DNA of 64,000 nucleotides from Sisyra terminalis (taxonomy: Eukaryota; Arthropoda; Insecta; Neuroptera; Sisyridae): positions 24,862,001 through 24,926,000 of the forward strand of contig OY292278.1 of the NCBI GenBank assembly GCA_958496175.1, written 5' to 3'. Below are positions 42,038 through 54,000 of this stretch, piece by piece (positions within the stretch are counted from its first letter, which is position 1; each line of letters opens with the position of its first letter). The notes under the pieces were generated by a model that made no database searches, was not told the DNA's origin, and saw only the letters and a list, made by a program, of their open reading frames with translations. Both the position numbers and the translations under genes were made by a program.

Positions 42038-45000
42038 TCAGCTTGTCAAGCTATAAGTAAAAGTGTTGTTTATTAGGTTGGGAAATGCAGGTGGGAGGGA
42101 GGGGGAGGAAACAGAGGAAAGGGGTACATATGATTAGGGAATTATAAATGGAAGGCGAGAAAGCGGGTATCAGTCAAGTACTGCTGCCCGCACTGTTGAG
42201 ATACATTGTTACAGTTTAAGAAATAAAAATAGAAATAAAAGTTCTGGTCACATATTGATTGATGATAATATTTACATAGCCTAAATTAACTGAAGGACTA
42301 AAAACTCCTTTTCAATATTGTAGAAAAAAATAAATAAATGCTTCCATTTCTAATCCACTTAATGTAAATAGTAATTGTAGAAAGTATAAATAGTTACCAG
42401 AAATTGTTACCCAATAGTCGGTCGATTTTAACTTAAACGAAAATGAAAACATTAGGATTCTTTATATAATATTTTCATTCACTTAAAATTAAAAAATAAA
42501 ATATCCTTTAAAACTTATGAAAGAAATTTGAACGTTCAATAACTATGTTAATGAGGAAAAAACAATAGAAGGAAAAATAAACAAACACGCGCTTTTTTAT
42601 GAGCTAACACTTAGGTACTTAGGTCACAGAAGTATCAAGTATTAAATCTTCACTCATGAAATTTAAATCTTCTCGCTCAAATTAAATCTTTTTTTTTATA
42701 TTGGAAGCTTAAAAAGCTGACTCCTCGTATTCGTTTAAGAAATGAGCTTTGCGAAGTGACATTTTTGTCAGAATTCTCTACCATAAAATCCGGTTGTGTA
42801 AACCTATTTCCCAAACCAATTAAATAATTAGGGAAATTTTATAAATCTCACGGGCGAATTTTCAGTGTAAAAATTTAGATCCGGTCGTTTAGCTCGCATT
42901 AATTTTATTGTCAGCCTCGAGTTCTCTGTAATGATGTTTTGGTAGTTTTGATTCCTTTGTAATACCCAAGAATACAGTTTTAAAATAGATTCGGAATTTG
43001 GTGGTAAAAAACGCAAGTACAAAGCTTCCTTTAATTTTTTTTTCTATTTATTTCTATTTGAGATTCAATTTACTATGGAATGAAAAAAATGACATAAAAA
43101 CTTTCTTTCGAAATTTAATTTTAAATTTAATACAAAACAAAATTCAACCTTTATATTTTATTTTAAATATTTCCGAGGAAATTTAATTTGGAGAAACATG
43201 GACTACATAGAAATACATTTTTGCTCACTACTTCCATTTTACACAAAGAAAACTTATTTTCATAGAGTAAACCATTTTATAATTCGATTCATATATTCTA
43301 CGAATTTTCACCACTGATAAAATTTTTTTTTAATCTTTTTCGGACTATTATGTAACCATTGGTTTTATCTTTCTATTGTAAAGAACCTATTTTTAACTAA
43401 TTTTTTGTAGCATTAGTCTTTAGTTTCCCTTTTTGTATGTTAATTGAACTTAACTTACGTTCTTAATGAATTAAAATTAAAAAACTTTGTGACTTTCCCA
43501 CGTATTCCCGTAAGATTAATGGCTTTATAGATAACGAAGCTTCTATACTAAAAAAACTTAAAAGCTGTGTAATTTCATAATAATATAAAATAACTTTTTT
43601 TAATTATAAAGAAAAACGTTTTACATAGGTGCATAGATCTTGAAAGAAAAAATATTTTTTTTTATAAAAACTCAGATTATTTGAAGTTTAATTTTTCTGC
43701 AAGCATTTATAAAGCCAAAATGATGGTGAAGTTTTAATACTTTTGTGGCTGATTAATTAAAATGGAAAGTATCGTAAGTTGTAATAAAGCATACAATTAA
43801 AAAGTTTAAAGTGATTTTTTAAAGGATTATTACGTGATAATCGTACGCGAAAATAAAAATAAATTACAATAGAAACATTCTAATCAAAGACCATACTTTC
43901 ATTATCTTATTCTTTACACTATTTTATTCATACTATTCTGTTAACATTTGAATTTTTACGTTATAATATCGTAATTATAACAATAGTATTGAGTAATAAG
44001 TAGCATTTCATATTTTACGATATTATAATCTTGTGAGTGCTAGTGAATGCACATATACAAAATTATTGTCAATTTTAATATAATTTTTTTCGTATGTGTG
44101 GTACTTAATAAGAAAAAACATAAGAAACTTAGTTTTAGGGAGAGATCCGACAACTAGACTCATTTTTGTCTTTTGTTAATATTGCCATTTTTTATTTATA
44201 TAGCGAAATTAATATACATTAGTACAATTTTTTATTCGACGGGGTTTGAATAGTAGGAACTTAAAATTTAAATATGACATTTCTATTTTTAAGTCAATTT
44301 TTTTCCGGCATAAATAATAATAAACAAATAGGTAGTATTGGAAAAAAGCAAACGTTACAATAGTTATTTTAATTTTTTATTTTAAGAGAATATGCCTGAC
44401 AATACAATACGTGACACAAATACTTTTTCACAGCTCTTAATTTAAGACCAGCAAACCCGTAGTTCAATATTGACATGGCAGATCAAATCTCTTTTAAAAC
44501 GAAATTAAAAACAACATTTTTTAATCTTATTTTATTTTTTAAATTAATTAGATTTTATGGAATTTTTATCGAAAATTTATCGAGAATTGTCTAAAAAATA
44601 GTAGTTACGTTTTTACTAATAATTTGTTAAAGTTTAAATAATATTGACTATTCTGGAATTTATGTTGAAATGCTTGAACAAATGTCCGAAGGAATACAAA
44701 TTCAGTACTATATGATTTCATAAGGTAATAACACAAAATTTCTACCAAAAACATGAGCAATAATTTTCCATGAGAATTTGGTGCTCATTAACGCCAAATG
44801 AGTGTTTTATAGTTCAAATCCGATAATTGTGAGTTCTTCAAGTTGAACTAGCCAAAAAAAAATAAAAACTTTAAACAGTAAGATGATATGGAGGGGAGTT
44901 GTACCAAAATCTTATCCTGAGACAATCGAAGAGTTGACAAATATTCTTAACCAATAGCGTCAATTAATCAAGTACCCAAAAGTTCCCACGAATTTTCAAT

Positions 45001-48000
45001 ATTGAGAAAAATTTATTCTGCAGTATTTTAATGCAAGATTTCTGCACACAAAAAAAAACTATGGATAAAATTACTTTTACTACGGGTAGATGATAAAGCC
45101 TTACCTATCATAATTGTCCAAAATTATTATAACGGATTTATTTTTATTTTAATCTCTATAACATTGCGTTATTATTATTTATAGTCGCTTTATAACTAAT
45201 AAGGTCTTTAACGACTCTAAAGTGAATAAAAATTCGTAATCAAGAAATATCGAAAATTTGCTCGAAATGAAAATCGAATCCAACACCTACCAGTTTTGGA
45301 GTGGTCACCTTAACCACTCGGTCACCAGTAGGTTGTAACAACAATTTCTAAGAGGTTAAAAAATTAACAACTTAGATGTTGTTCAAAATGAAATTTTTCA
45401 GATATAATTTTTAAGTTATCAGTTAGTTTTAACTAATTTGGCTAGATATCAAAAGGTTGATAATATTTAGGATGGTTATATCATTGATTTAAAAAAAAAC
45501 TCTGTTATAAAAAAATTGTGTATTTTTATTATTTTTTTTTACTAAATCGACTAAACTTTATGGTCCCCCATTATTTAAGTAAAGTAAATATATTTTCATT
45601 TAACCAAAAAGAGGAAAACGAGTGCTTTTTAACTGTAACAAATGGTCGTTTTAGTTGTCGTCTTAACCAAATTAACGTCACAATATTTTTGTAAACTTTT
45701 TCAATCAAATATTAATAGAAAGAACAATGCAAGATAAAATTATCTTCAAATATTGATTTGATTGTTGGAAGCACTCTTATTCTATTGACTTTTCTCTAAG
45801 CAAAGATCAATAACCATAAAATTTTAAAATAAATTTTTCCGTACTGAATATGCGAATAACGTCACCTGTTATTAATTTCACGTGGTATTAAAACATAGAA
45901 CTGCATTTTACGTATTATATTTACTTATATAATAGGCACTAAATTGATTTGTACGAAACAATGAAATATTGAGATGTCGTATAAAATTATATCCTTAATT
46001 GTGATTACAATCAATATAATTGTAAAGCAATATTAATGCCAGTACCACTAACTTATCAATTCACAGGATTAGAAAGTATCTTTGCAACTTCAATTTTTTC
46101 TTGCTGTTCGTATAATAGTTGCAAAGCTGTCAGAAAATAGTATTTCGTTACTTTGAAGTATCTTAGATACTTTAAAGTCCATTAAAGTATAAAGTAAAAT
46201 GTTAGTTCTTGGAAAATACAGAGCAAATTAGACAAAAGTAAACATCAAGAAAAGCTGCCTAAGGAAAATTAACCCAAACTATATTGTTGAAAAAGTTGAA
46301 AAAATCGTCCTAGAATTTTCTTAAATCGAGTAGCTCATCCAAATTTCAAGCGAATCAATGGTAAAAATTCGATATACTAAATATTTTTTTCGCAAGTTTT
46401 GTTTCTTTTTCATTTACTATTCAAATATTGATTAATTGGTTTCCTTTTCAAATCACTCTTGAAGATTTGGTCATTATAAATTAATCTTGATTAAATCATA
46501 TAGTTTTAATATAATGAAATTACAAAATTAGTGTTTGTTAAACAAAAAATTTATAGTTAGTTTATAACAGTTACCACTTTAGTGCTTAGCATTTATTATC
46601 TACCATTGTTATTATAGAGCTCAAAGTTTTTATGATTATCATCCATGCTGTCACTTATAAACATAATTAGTATGAAGATGTTATCTTAATATATTAAATC
46701 ACAGCTTTTCCTTGTCGTTGCAAAAGTTGATTTTCATCTTTTGCCATTAACCATTCCTTTTGTCTCAAAGTAGAGAAAATAGAGAAGCTTACAAACTACA
46801 TACACTTAGTCGTACTTAATTGTTACCAGCATTATATTCATACTTGCAAAATTGTGTGCACAGCTGTTATCATACAAATCTAACAAGGTTTAAATTTTAT
46901 CAAAAATCAAAAGACTAAAATAGAACCTCTAAGACGATTGTGATTTGTTAGAGAATGAACTTTAATGAAATTGTAAAGGAAATTGTTTCAAAGTAATAAG
47001 TTTACAGAGAAGTTTACAAGCTGAAAATTGTTTTGAATACCGAAACTTGGAAAATTTATTGAGTAAAGAGTAATTAGGAATTTCAAACAAAAGATTTAAT
47101 TACTATTATTTTTATTATACTTATAAAGATTAAAAAATTTCTCGTAAATACTGATACTAATTAATATTTTTGGTTTCAGTTTACTATCTATTGCAAAATA
47201 TGGGCATTGTTGCAATTTTTCTGAATTTCCCCGGATTCTAGCATGAGGCGTTTTTATAGTTATTTTATATTTACTAGACCTAATGCACATGATTTAAAAA
47301 TAATTTTATGTAAATGTTCTAAAAATAATCTATACTAATATTAAAACATAATATATCTGTTAATTTTAATTTTAACTTGACATAATTTCAGAAATTTGTA
47401 TTTAAAAATGCAAGATAAACCATTAAGGTCAACATGTCCAAAAAAAACTCCTTTTGACCCGGCATTAAGAAGACGTCACAACACGAAACTTCAAAATCCT
47501 AGGGACATTTTCTTATGGCAAATGAACTCATACGCGAAGGAAAAGATATTTTAATCGTTTAAACATTATGTCAAAGATTTGAACCATTTTCAATCTACGC
47601 AACCACTATTCCTAATGAAAAAATTGATAGCAATTTTTTGCAAATTGTTTTCCATTGTGAAATTGTTAAAAACTGTGTAAATCATTATTTTATATATGGT
47701 GATCGCTTACTGACGTGACGTCACAGAAGACCAACAAGCACGCTTATCGTTTTCAGGCTCTCATTTACTCTCACAAATTTCATCCCCAATCTTATTACAA
47801 CTTTCACGATTTATCCCGCAAATCACAATATCTCACAATCGAACATAGGAAAATACAATGTGGTAGGATATTACGCCGGGTTGGAGAACTCTTCCGATTA
47901 AAAAGTAACTTGAAATTATTCTGATTCACATACACATCCTTAAATATAATCATTAGGCTGGATCAGAAAGTCAACTATTCTTTAATATGATATTTCAAAA

Positions 48001-51000
48001 ATATAATTCAAGATAAGAAGACAAAACAGGTTGTGATAAACCTCTTAATATTAAGGGTTCAAACTCACACAATATTTTTTTTGTCATCTTGAATTATAGA
48101 TGATAAAATTCAAATCTCAGCTTTTATTTAATAAGAAGACCATTCAGGTTGTTTAAGATCGGTTTTTTTATTTAATATTCTTTAATATTCGAATAAGCTA
48201 CGTTTCGTTACATATCGTTACTTCATCAGGCTTCTGGAATCACAAAAAACATAAAAGTTTCAATATAAGTTCAATAAATATTTATTAATTTATTTCAATA
48301 TATATTTACTAAATTTAAACTGAAACTATTATATTTTTTGTGATTCCAGAAGCCTGATGAAGTTATGATATGTAACGAAGCGTAGCTAATTCGAATATTA
48401 AAAAATATTAAATAAAAAAACCGATCTTAAACAACCTGAATGGTCTTCTTATTAAATAAAAGCTGAGATTTGAATTTTACCATCTACAATTCAAGATGAC
48501 AAAAAAAATATTGTGTAAGTTTGAACCCTTAATATTAAGAGGCTTATCATCGCAATTTTTAAGTTTTCAGTTCAACGCGCATTTTTTTCCCAAAAATGTT
48601 TAAAAATCACCCTGAAAAATACATAACAATATTTTTTTTTGTCATCCAAAATAATTCTTCTGGTATATATTTAAAAAAATAAGTGTTTTTTATTACCCAA
48701 CCTAATGATCACAATCCGATGAATACAGAGATATTTATATGCTTGTAAATAAAAGAGTGTCACGGATGCTTTGGATATATGAAACCATAGTAGAAAAATA
48801 ACTTTTATTATTATCGTTTGATAATATCGATCGATTAAATAAAACTTCATTACAACAATAGTAATACAAATAGTGAAATGAATAAAAATATAAAACTAGC
48901 CTACTGGTGGCTGAGTTATTAAGGTGACGGTTCTAAAATTGATAGGTGTTGGTTCAAATTTCGTATTGAACAATTTTCAGTATTTCTCAATTTACAATTT
49001 TTTATTAATCCTAGAGCCACTCAAGACTTTAGTAGTTATAAAGTGATGAGAATGAATAATAAAACAAATATTAAATGAGTGATATAAACGTTAAATACAT
49101 TGGCAAAGAACTTGCATGATATGTATTTACATAATAAATCGATTTTTATATGCTACAGAGCTTTTTTTCCGTATATCTCCATATTATTTCTCACTTCCTA
49201 ATCTTCTCACTTTTTCAGAACTATATGGGAAGGCTCCATGTTGAAGGATTCTTGTCGCATTACATAGCGTTTTTATAAATCTGAAAAATGTTCTTTACAT
49301 AATAGAATGATATATTAAAAAAATTGGTGTTTTTACTATTCGTATAGCGGAATTTATTAAAAGTATTAAATTTAGTATTCAACATAAGTTTGATACATTA
49401 GTTGTTTAGACTCAGCTAACCTCATCCTGGAAAAATCATCTTAAAAAGTTGGATAAAGAATACGTGTAAAGCAATGTTAATGTATGTATTGTACTTTGTA
49501 CGATATACTACGCAAGGGTATGATAAAAATCACTATTCTTTTTGGCTTTTCTCGAAAAAAAATATTTTTGATTAAATAAATGAAATGTAAATAAATTGTA
49601 TAAAGAAGAATGGAGGAATATGTGACAATTTCTTTTATTGGGAATGCTTTACTCAATTTACATTTGTTTGATTTAATAAAGCTGACAACAGCAGACTCAA
49701 AATCAAATACATGCGACAAGTTGTAGAAATAGATGTACAATTACGTTTTTATAAAGATATACATAGTTGAGTTAGGTTCTTGCAACTGTCATGTCAGATG
49801 TCTAGTAGAACAACTAATAAGATATTTTACAAGAAAATTGAACCAACTTTTCTGAACATACAGGATATTTGTTACATCGTTTATTAAAAGAAAGTTTTGT
49901 TAGATATTCAGATTTTAGTTCGCCTTCATTGCTATAGTATGTAAGTCCTTAAACCTTAAATGAAAAGCAGGCATATAGACTCGAAAGAAATTAAGTAAAA
50001 ATTTGTTGAACATAGAAACACGGGAGAAATGAGAGATCAGATTTCTCTTTTGAATTTATGTATCTTGCATGAAACTAATTTTTTTGTGCATTAATTTCGT
50101 TCCATACAAGAAAAATAAAGATATTATAAAATATCTTAAGCTTATTTATTACAAATTCATGGTTTCAACCACCAGTTCTATCCCAATGCCTCTACGAACC
50201 CCTTAGTGCGCGAGATTAACTAATATTTAATCAGTTTAAAATTCATAGAAGTATGTGCTAAATACCTTATCATGAATTTTATGTGTGAGTATTTGGTTTT
50301 AACCATTGAAACATACTACTAGAGTAAACGTTAACCCCTTGCTAAATTAAAATTGTCATTCCCCCTCAGTTTGCCGATTCCTCGTACCCTTTCAACAACA
50401 TTCTTGTAAAAAATGTATTCTCTCCTCTCTAAGTTGGCGAAGGGAATAAAGTGAAATGATTCAAACGAAAGCCACGAGAGAGCGCTAATTTAAAAAAAAA
50501 ATGTAAAAAAGTGAGGTCAAATAGCACTTATTATATTTTAACAGATTTCTAATGATCACTCTACTCATACAGCTCCGTGGTTTCAATTCGTTCACTACCT
50601 GAAATCTTCTCTTTTTGACTCGCGTAAACAATTGTGGGTTAAACCTAATTGACGAGTACTTTCTGAATGGAAATCTAAAGGCAAGGGAAAAAGTAAAAAA
50701 AAAATTGAACCTTCGAGAAAAGAACAGAAAAATGGAAAATAAATAAATCGTGGTACAAGTAGCTTTTATACAAATCACTTTCGGGTAACGTCTCAATCTC
50801 TTTTTTTTTAATTAAATTTACAAATAAATCAACTATAATGAAAATTAAGTGGCAAAAGATAAACTAAACGTTGTCAGAATTGAATTAACAACAAACAAAA
50901 CAATCACAAAAGATTCGCGAATTTAAAAAAAAAAGAAGATGGTTAGACGTTACCAGATAGTGGCTTATATAAAAGCTCCTTGTACCTGGATTTCATTGTA

Positions 51001-54000
51001 ATTCACTTTTAGTTCTTTTTTCCATTGGTTCTAATTCTCGTTAAAAAGTTTTAATTTTTCAACTTTTAGAGGCTAAAGTTTATTAGCTATTACCAACTTA
51101 ATTTGTGTTTATTACAATATACGTTCTTGCCAGCTAGTAGCCGAGTGGTCAAGATGGCCGCTCCAAAAGTGGTAGATATTAGGTTTGGATCTCGTATCAA
51201 GCAAATTTATAATATTTCTCGATTTATGACTTTTTGATAACTATATAATCGCATAACACTTTAGTAGTGATAAAGCGGCGGTAAAAAGCAATAAATAAAC
51301 AGACGTTTCACCAGATCTTACCTAAAATTCAATCAAATTTGTTTAAAATTTAATCGAGCAATGAAATTATAACTAACAACATCCTTTAGTCCAAAAATAT
51401 CGTTATTTCCGATTTTTCGAAAAAAAAATATTTGCCTTAATTTTCCGGGAATAAGAAAATGTTTGGTTTATCCATTTTTTGTCCTCGTCTCTCCGCCCTC
51501 AATCTCGAAAACGATTCAACGTATGAAAAAATATTTGTTACAAAAGTCTTAGGAAATTAAAGCAACTACAATATTGATAATAAATACAAATAGCGAAAAA
51601 ACCATAGGAACCGAGATTTTTACAAAAAAGCCTTTGACTTAAATAAACGCGAACACCCTGCCATATGTAAGTATTGAAACAATTTTTTACGATGTAAAAA
51701 TACAAATTTATACGAGTTTATAGCTGAGTATCTCAAATTTCGCGGTGAACTTACTAAGATGACTGGACTATAGTCAATAATTGAACGGAGAATCGTTAAA
51801 ATCAATTTCTTGAAATTGAATGTCATTTTTAGGAATATAATATAATTAATATATACATAATTACCACCGAAATATAAGTGGTAAAATATTATCAAAAGAT
51901 ACATTATTTTTTAAAAGTTTTTTTTCTTTTTATTTAACACACGTTGTACTAAACCTTTTGTATTTCCTGTATAAGATTTAATATAAATTTCTCTCTTTGT
52001 TTTCTTCTTTTGTAATTAACTTTTTAACTTAATTTCCTTTGCTTTTGCTGTAATTAAGAAATCAAACTTTTAACTTAAATTTATTGCTTTATACAATTAA
52101 AGACTAGTCTGATTAATCAATTCTTCCCCATTTTACTTGCAAACCCAAAACTGATAATTAACTTTGTCGATGAGCTTTGAAAATCAATTCGTAACATCAC
52201 TAAATACGGGATAATCAAACACAAATATTATATATTCTATTTAAAATTTACTTATGAATATTTATTTATATTTACACTAAGCAATATTGCGCTCTCCTTT
52301 CAAAAATGTATTACCTCCCCAGATGAAACAAATTTATGCAATATCAAATATTGGTTCAAACACAAGTTAAAGTCAAATATGACCCAGCAGCGCTATTTTC
52401 TTCAAGTAAAATTACAATATTTATCCGACAACTTGTGGTTGGTGCCTACTCGTTAAAATTTCTACTAAATTTCAAAAGTAATTATAAAGTTAAATGAGAA
52501 CTTAAACTAAAATAAGTTAAACTGTTCAAGTTTCCTTTAAAAAAATGCAAATAAACTCTCCGGTTTTTGCTGGATGAAACTAGCTTAAATTTCCATTTTT
52601 TACTGAGTTCGCTTGCTATGTTAAATAATTTCAATATTTATAAACTGCTGAATTTTGATGGTTTTAAAGCAAAAAGATTAATATGATTTCTACGAAGACA
52701 AAATAGAGATAAATTAACCGTTAAGAAAAAAAATATATGAGATAAACGTTTGCCAAAGATGCAATAAAAGGCAGCCGAATAGCAAAGAAGCAAAAACCCC
52801 ATTTATTTCTTTTCCTTAAACGCATCTTTTGTTAAAAGACTGATTATGTGATTTATAGTTTTAGATAAAAAAAATAAAACAGTGCTTATAAATTATTCTC
52901 TAGAAACATTTATTTTTATTATTGTCCAAACATTTAGAGACCATTTATTTTACTTGATTTTTTTTTATCACCTTTTCAGATTTTCTTTATTTTCATTTGG
53001 TAACATTCCCTTTGCTAATTTTCTTTTCATAAATTTAATTTTCCTATTTTCACTAATATACTGCAGTCTTGGTCATACTAAATAAGCTATTAAATCAATG
53101 TCTGATAGGTTAATACCGAATTTTTAAAAATGATTTTCTTTGATATGTTAGAAAACTATTTTTGGGATTAATGCATCCAGAGAAAGAATCAAAAGAATAA
53201 AATATTTTTTAAAGTTGTTCAAACAAGGTAAGACAAGAGAAAAAAATCTAAAACATAAAAGGGGTTTTCAAAAAAATATGTTTACACTCAACATGAGGGT
53301 GAGTAACTTAATGGGATAAGATGTAACGAAGGGATTGGGATAGGGAGTCCAAAAGACGTAACTACCACAGTTCTCCAAACTCAATATTTTGATTATTGTA
53401 GTTAACTGTTTTAAAAATGTTTATAGTATTTTACGGATAAGCTGAGCTTTTATGTATACGCATATCAATATATATGAAATACTTAATTTTAATGATTCTA
53501 TATACCTAAAATATTATTTGCAGATCATCTTTTGTGCTAATGAAAAATAGATATAACTTTTTTTTTATATATAAATCGGCCATCAGGATCTAGGTCCTAT
53601 AATCCGATTTGATGGCCGGAGCTGACGTGATGGAGATCACTCCCAGTGGAGGAATCTCCCTATGCCTCTACTTGATCACTAGGCACTTTTCTTTTTGGCC
53701 TTCTTTCATTTTGGTGCTCCAAAAGTGGCGGAATCAGGGGATTTGAGTGTTGACTCAACTTTCCAAAATGATTGGTGGTACGTACGGTAATGGAGTCAGT
53801 GACTGATGAGATGTGTAAGTCTCTTCGGAGAGTCTCATTTGTGACATACCATGAAGCATCTGCCAACTGTCTCAGGATCTTTGATTGGGTGGCCTCGATT
53901 AATTTAATGCTTGACTTGCTGGCAGAGCCCCACAGCTCAATACCGTACGACCAGATTGGCACTATTACTGCTTTGTATATAAGTAGTTTATCCTCAAGGG

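Larger units (their letters stand above)
48035..48549. repeat. Large near-perfect palindrome with hammerhead-like cores in both arms
   Basis: The left half (48035 to about 48290) and right half (about 48294-48549) are inverted copies with few mismatches. They share cctcttaatattaagggttc, gtcatcttgaattatagatg, cattcaggttgtttaagatc, cgaataagctacgttt and gcttctggaatcacaaaaaa (or close variants). The centre is near 48292, and the inner 80 bases are more diverged. No coding sequence. The arrangement resembles two element termini joined end to end; Penelope-like terminal repeats are one possible source. Confidence 0.75.

Noticed and set aside
50485..50796. 103-codon minus-strand frame
   Set aside because: Low-complexity Phe/Arg/Lys composition, no domain, and no splice or repeat support.
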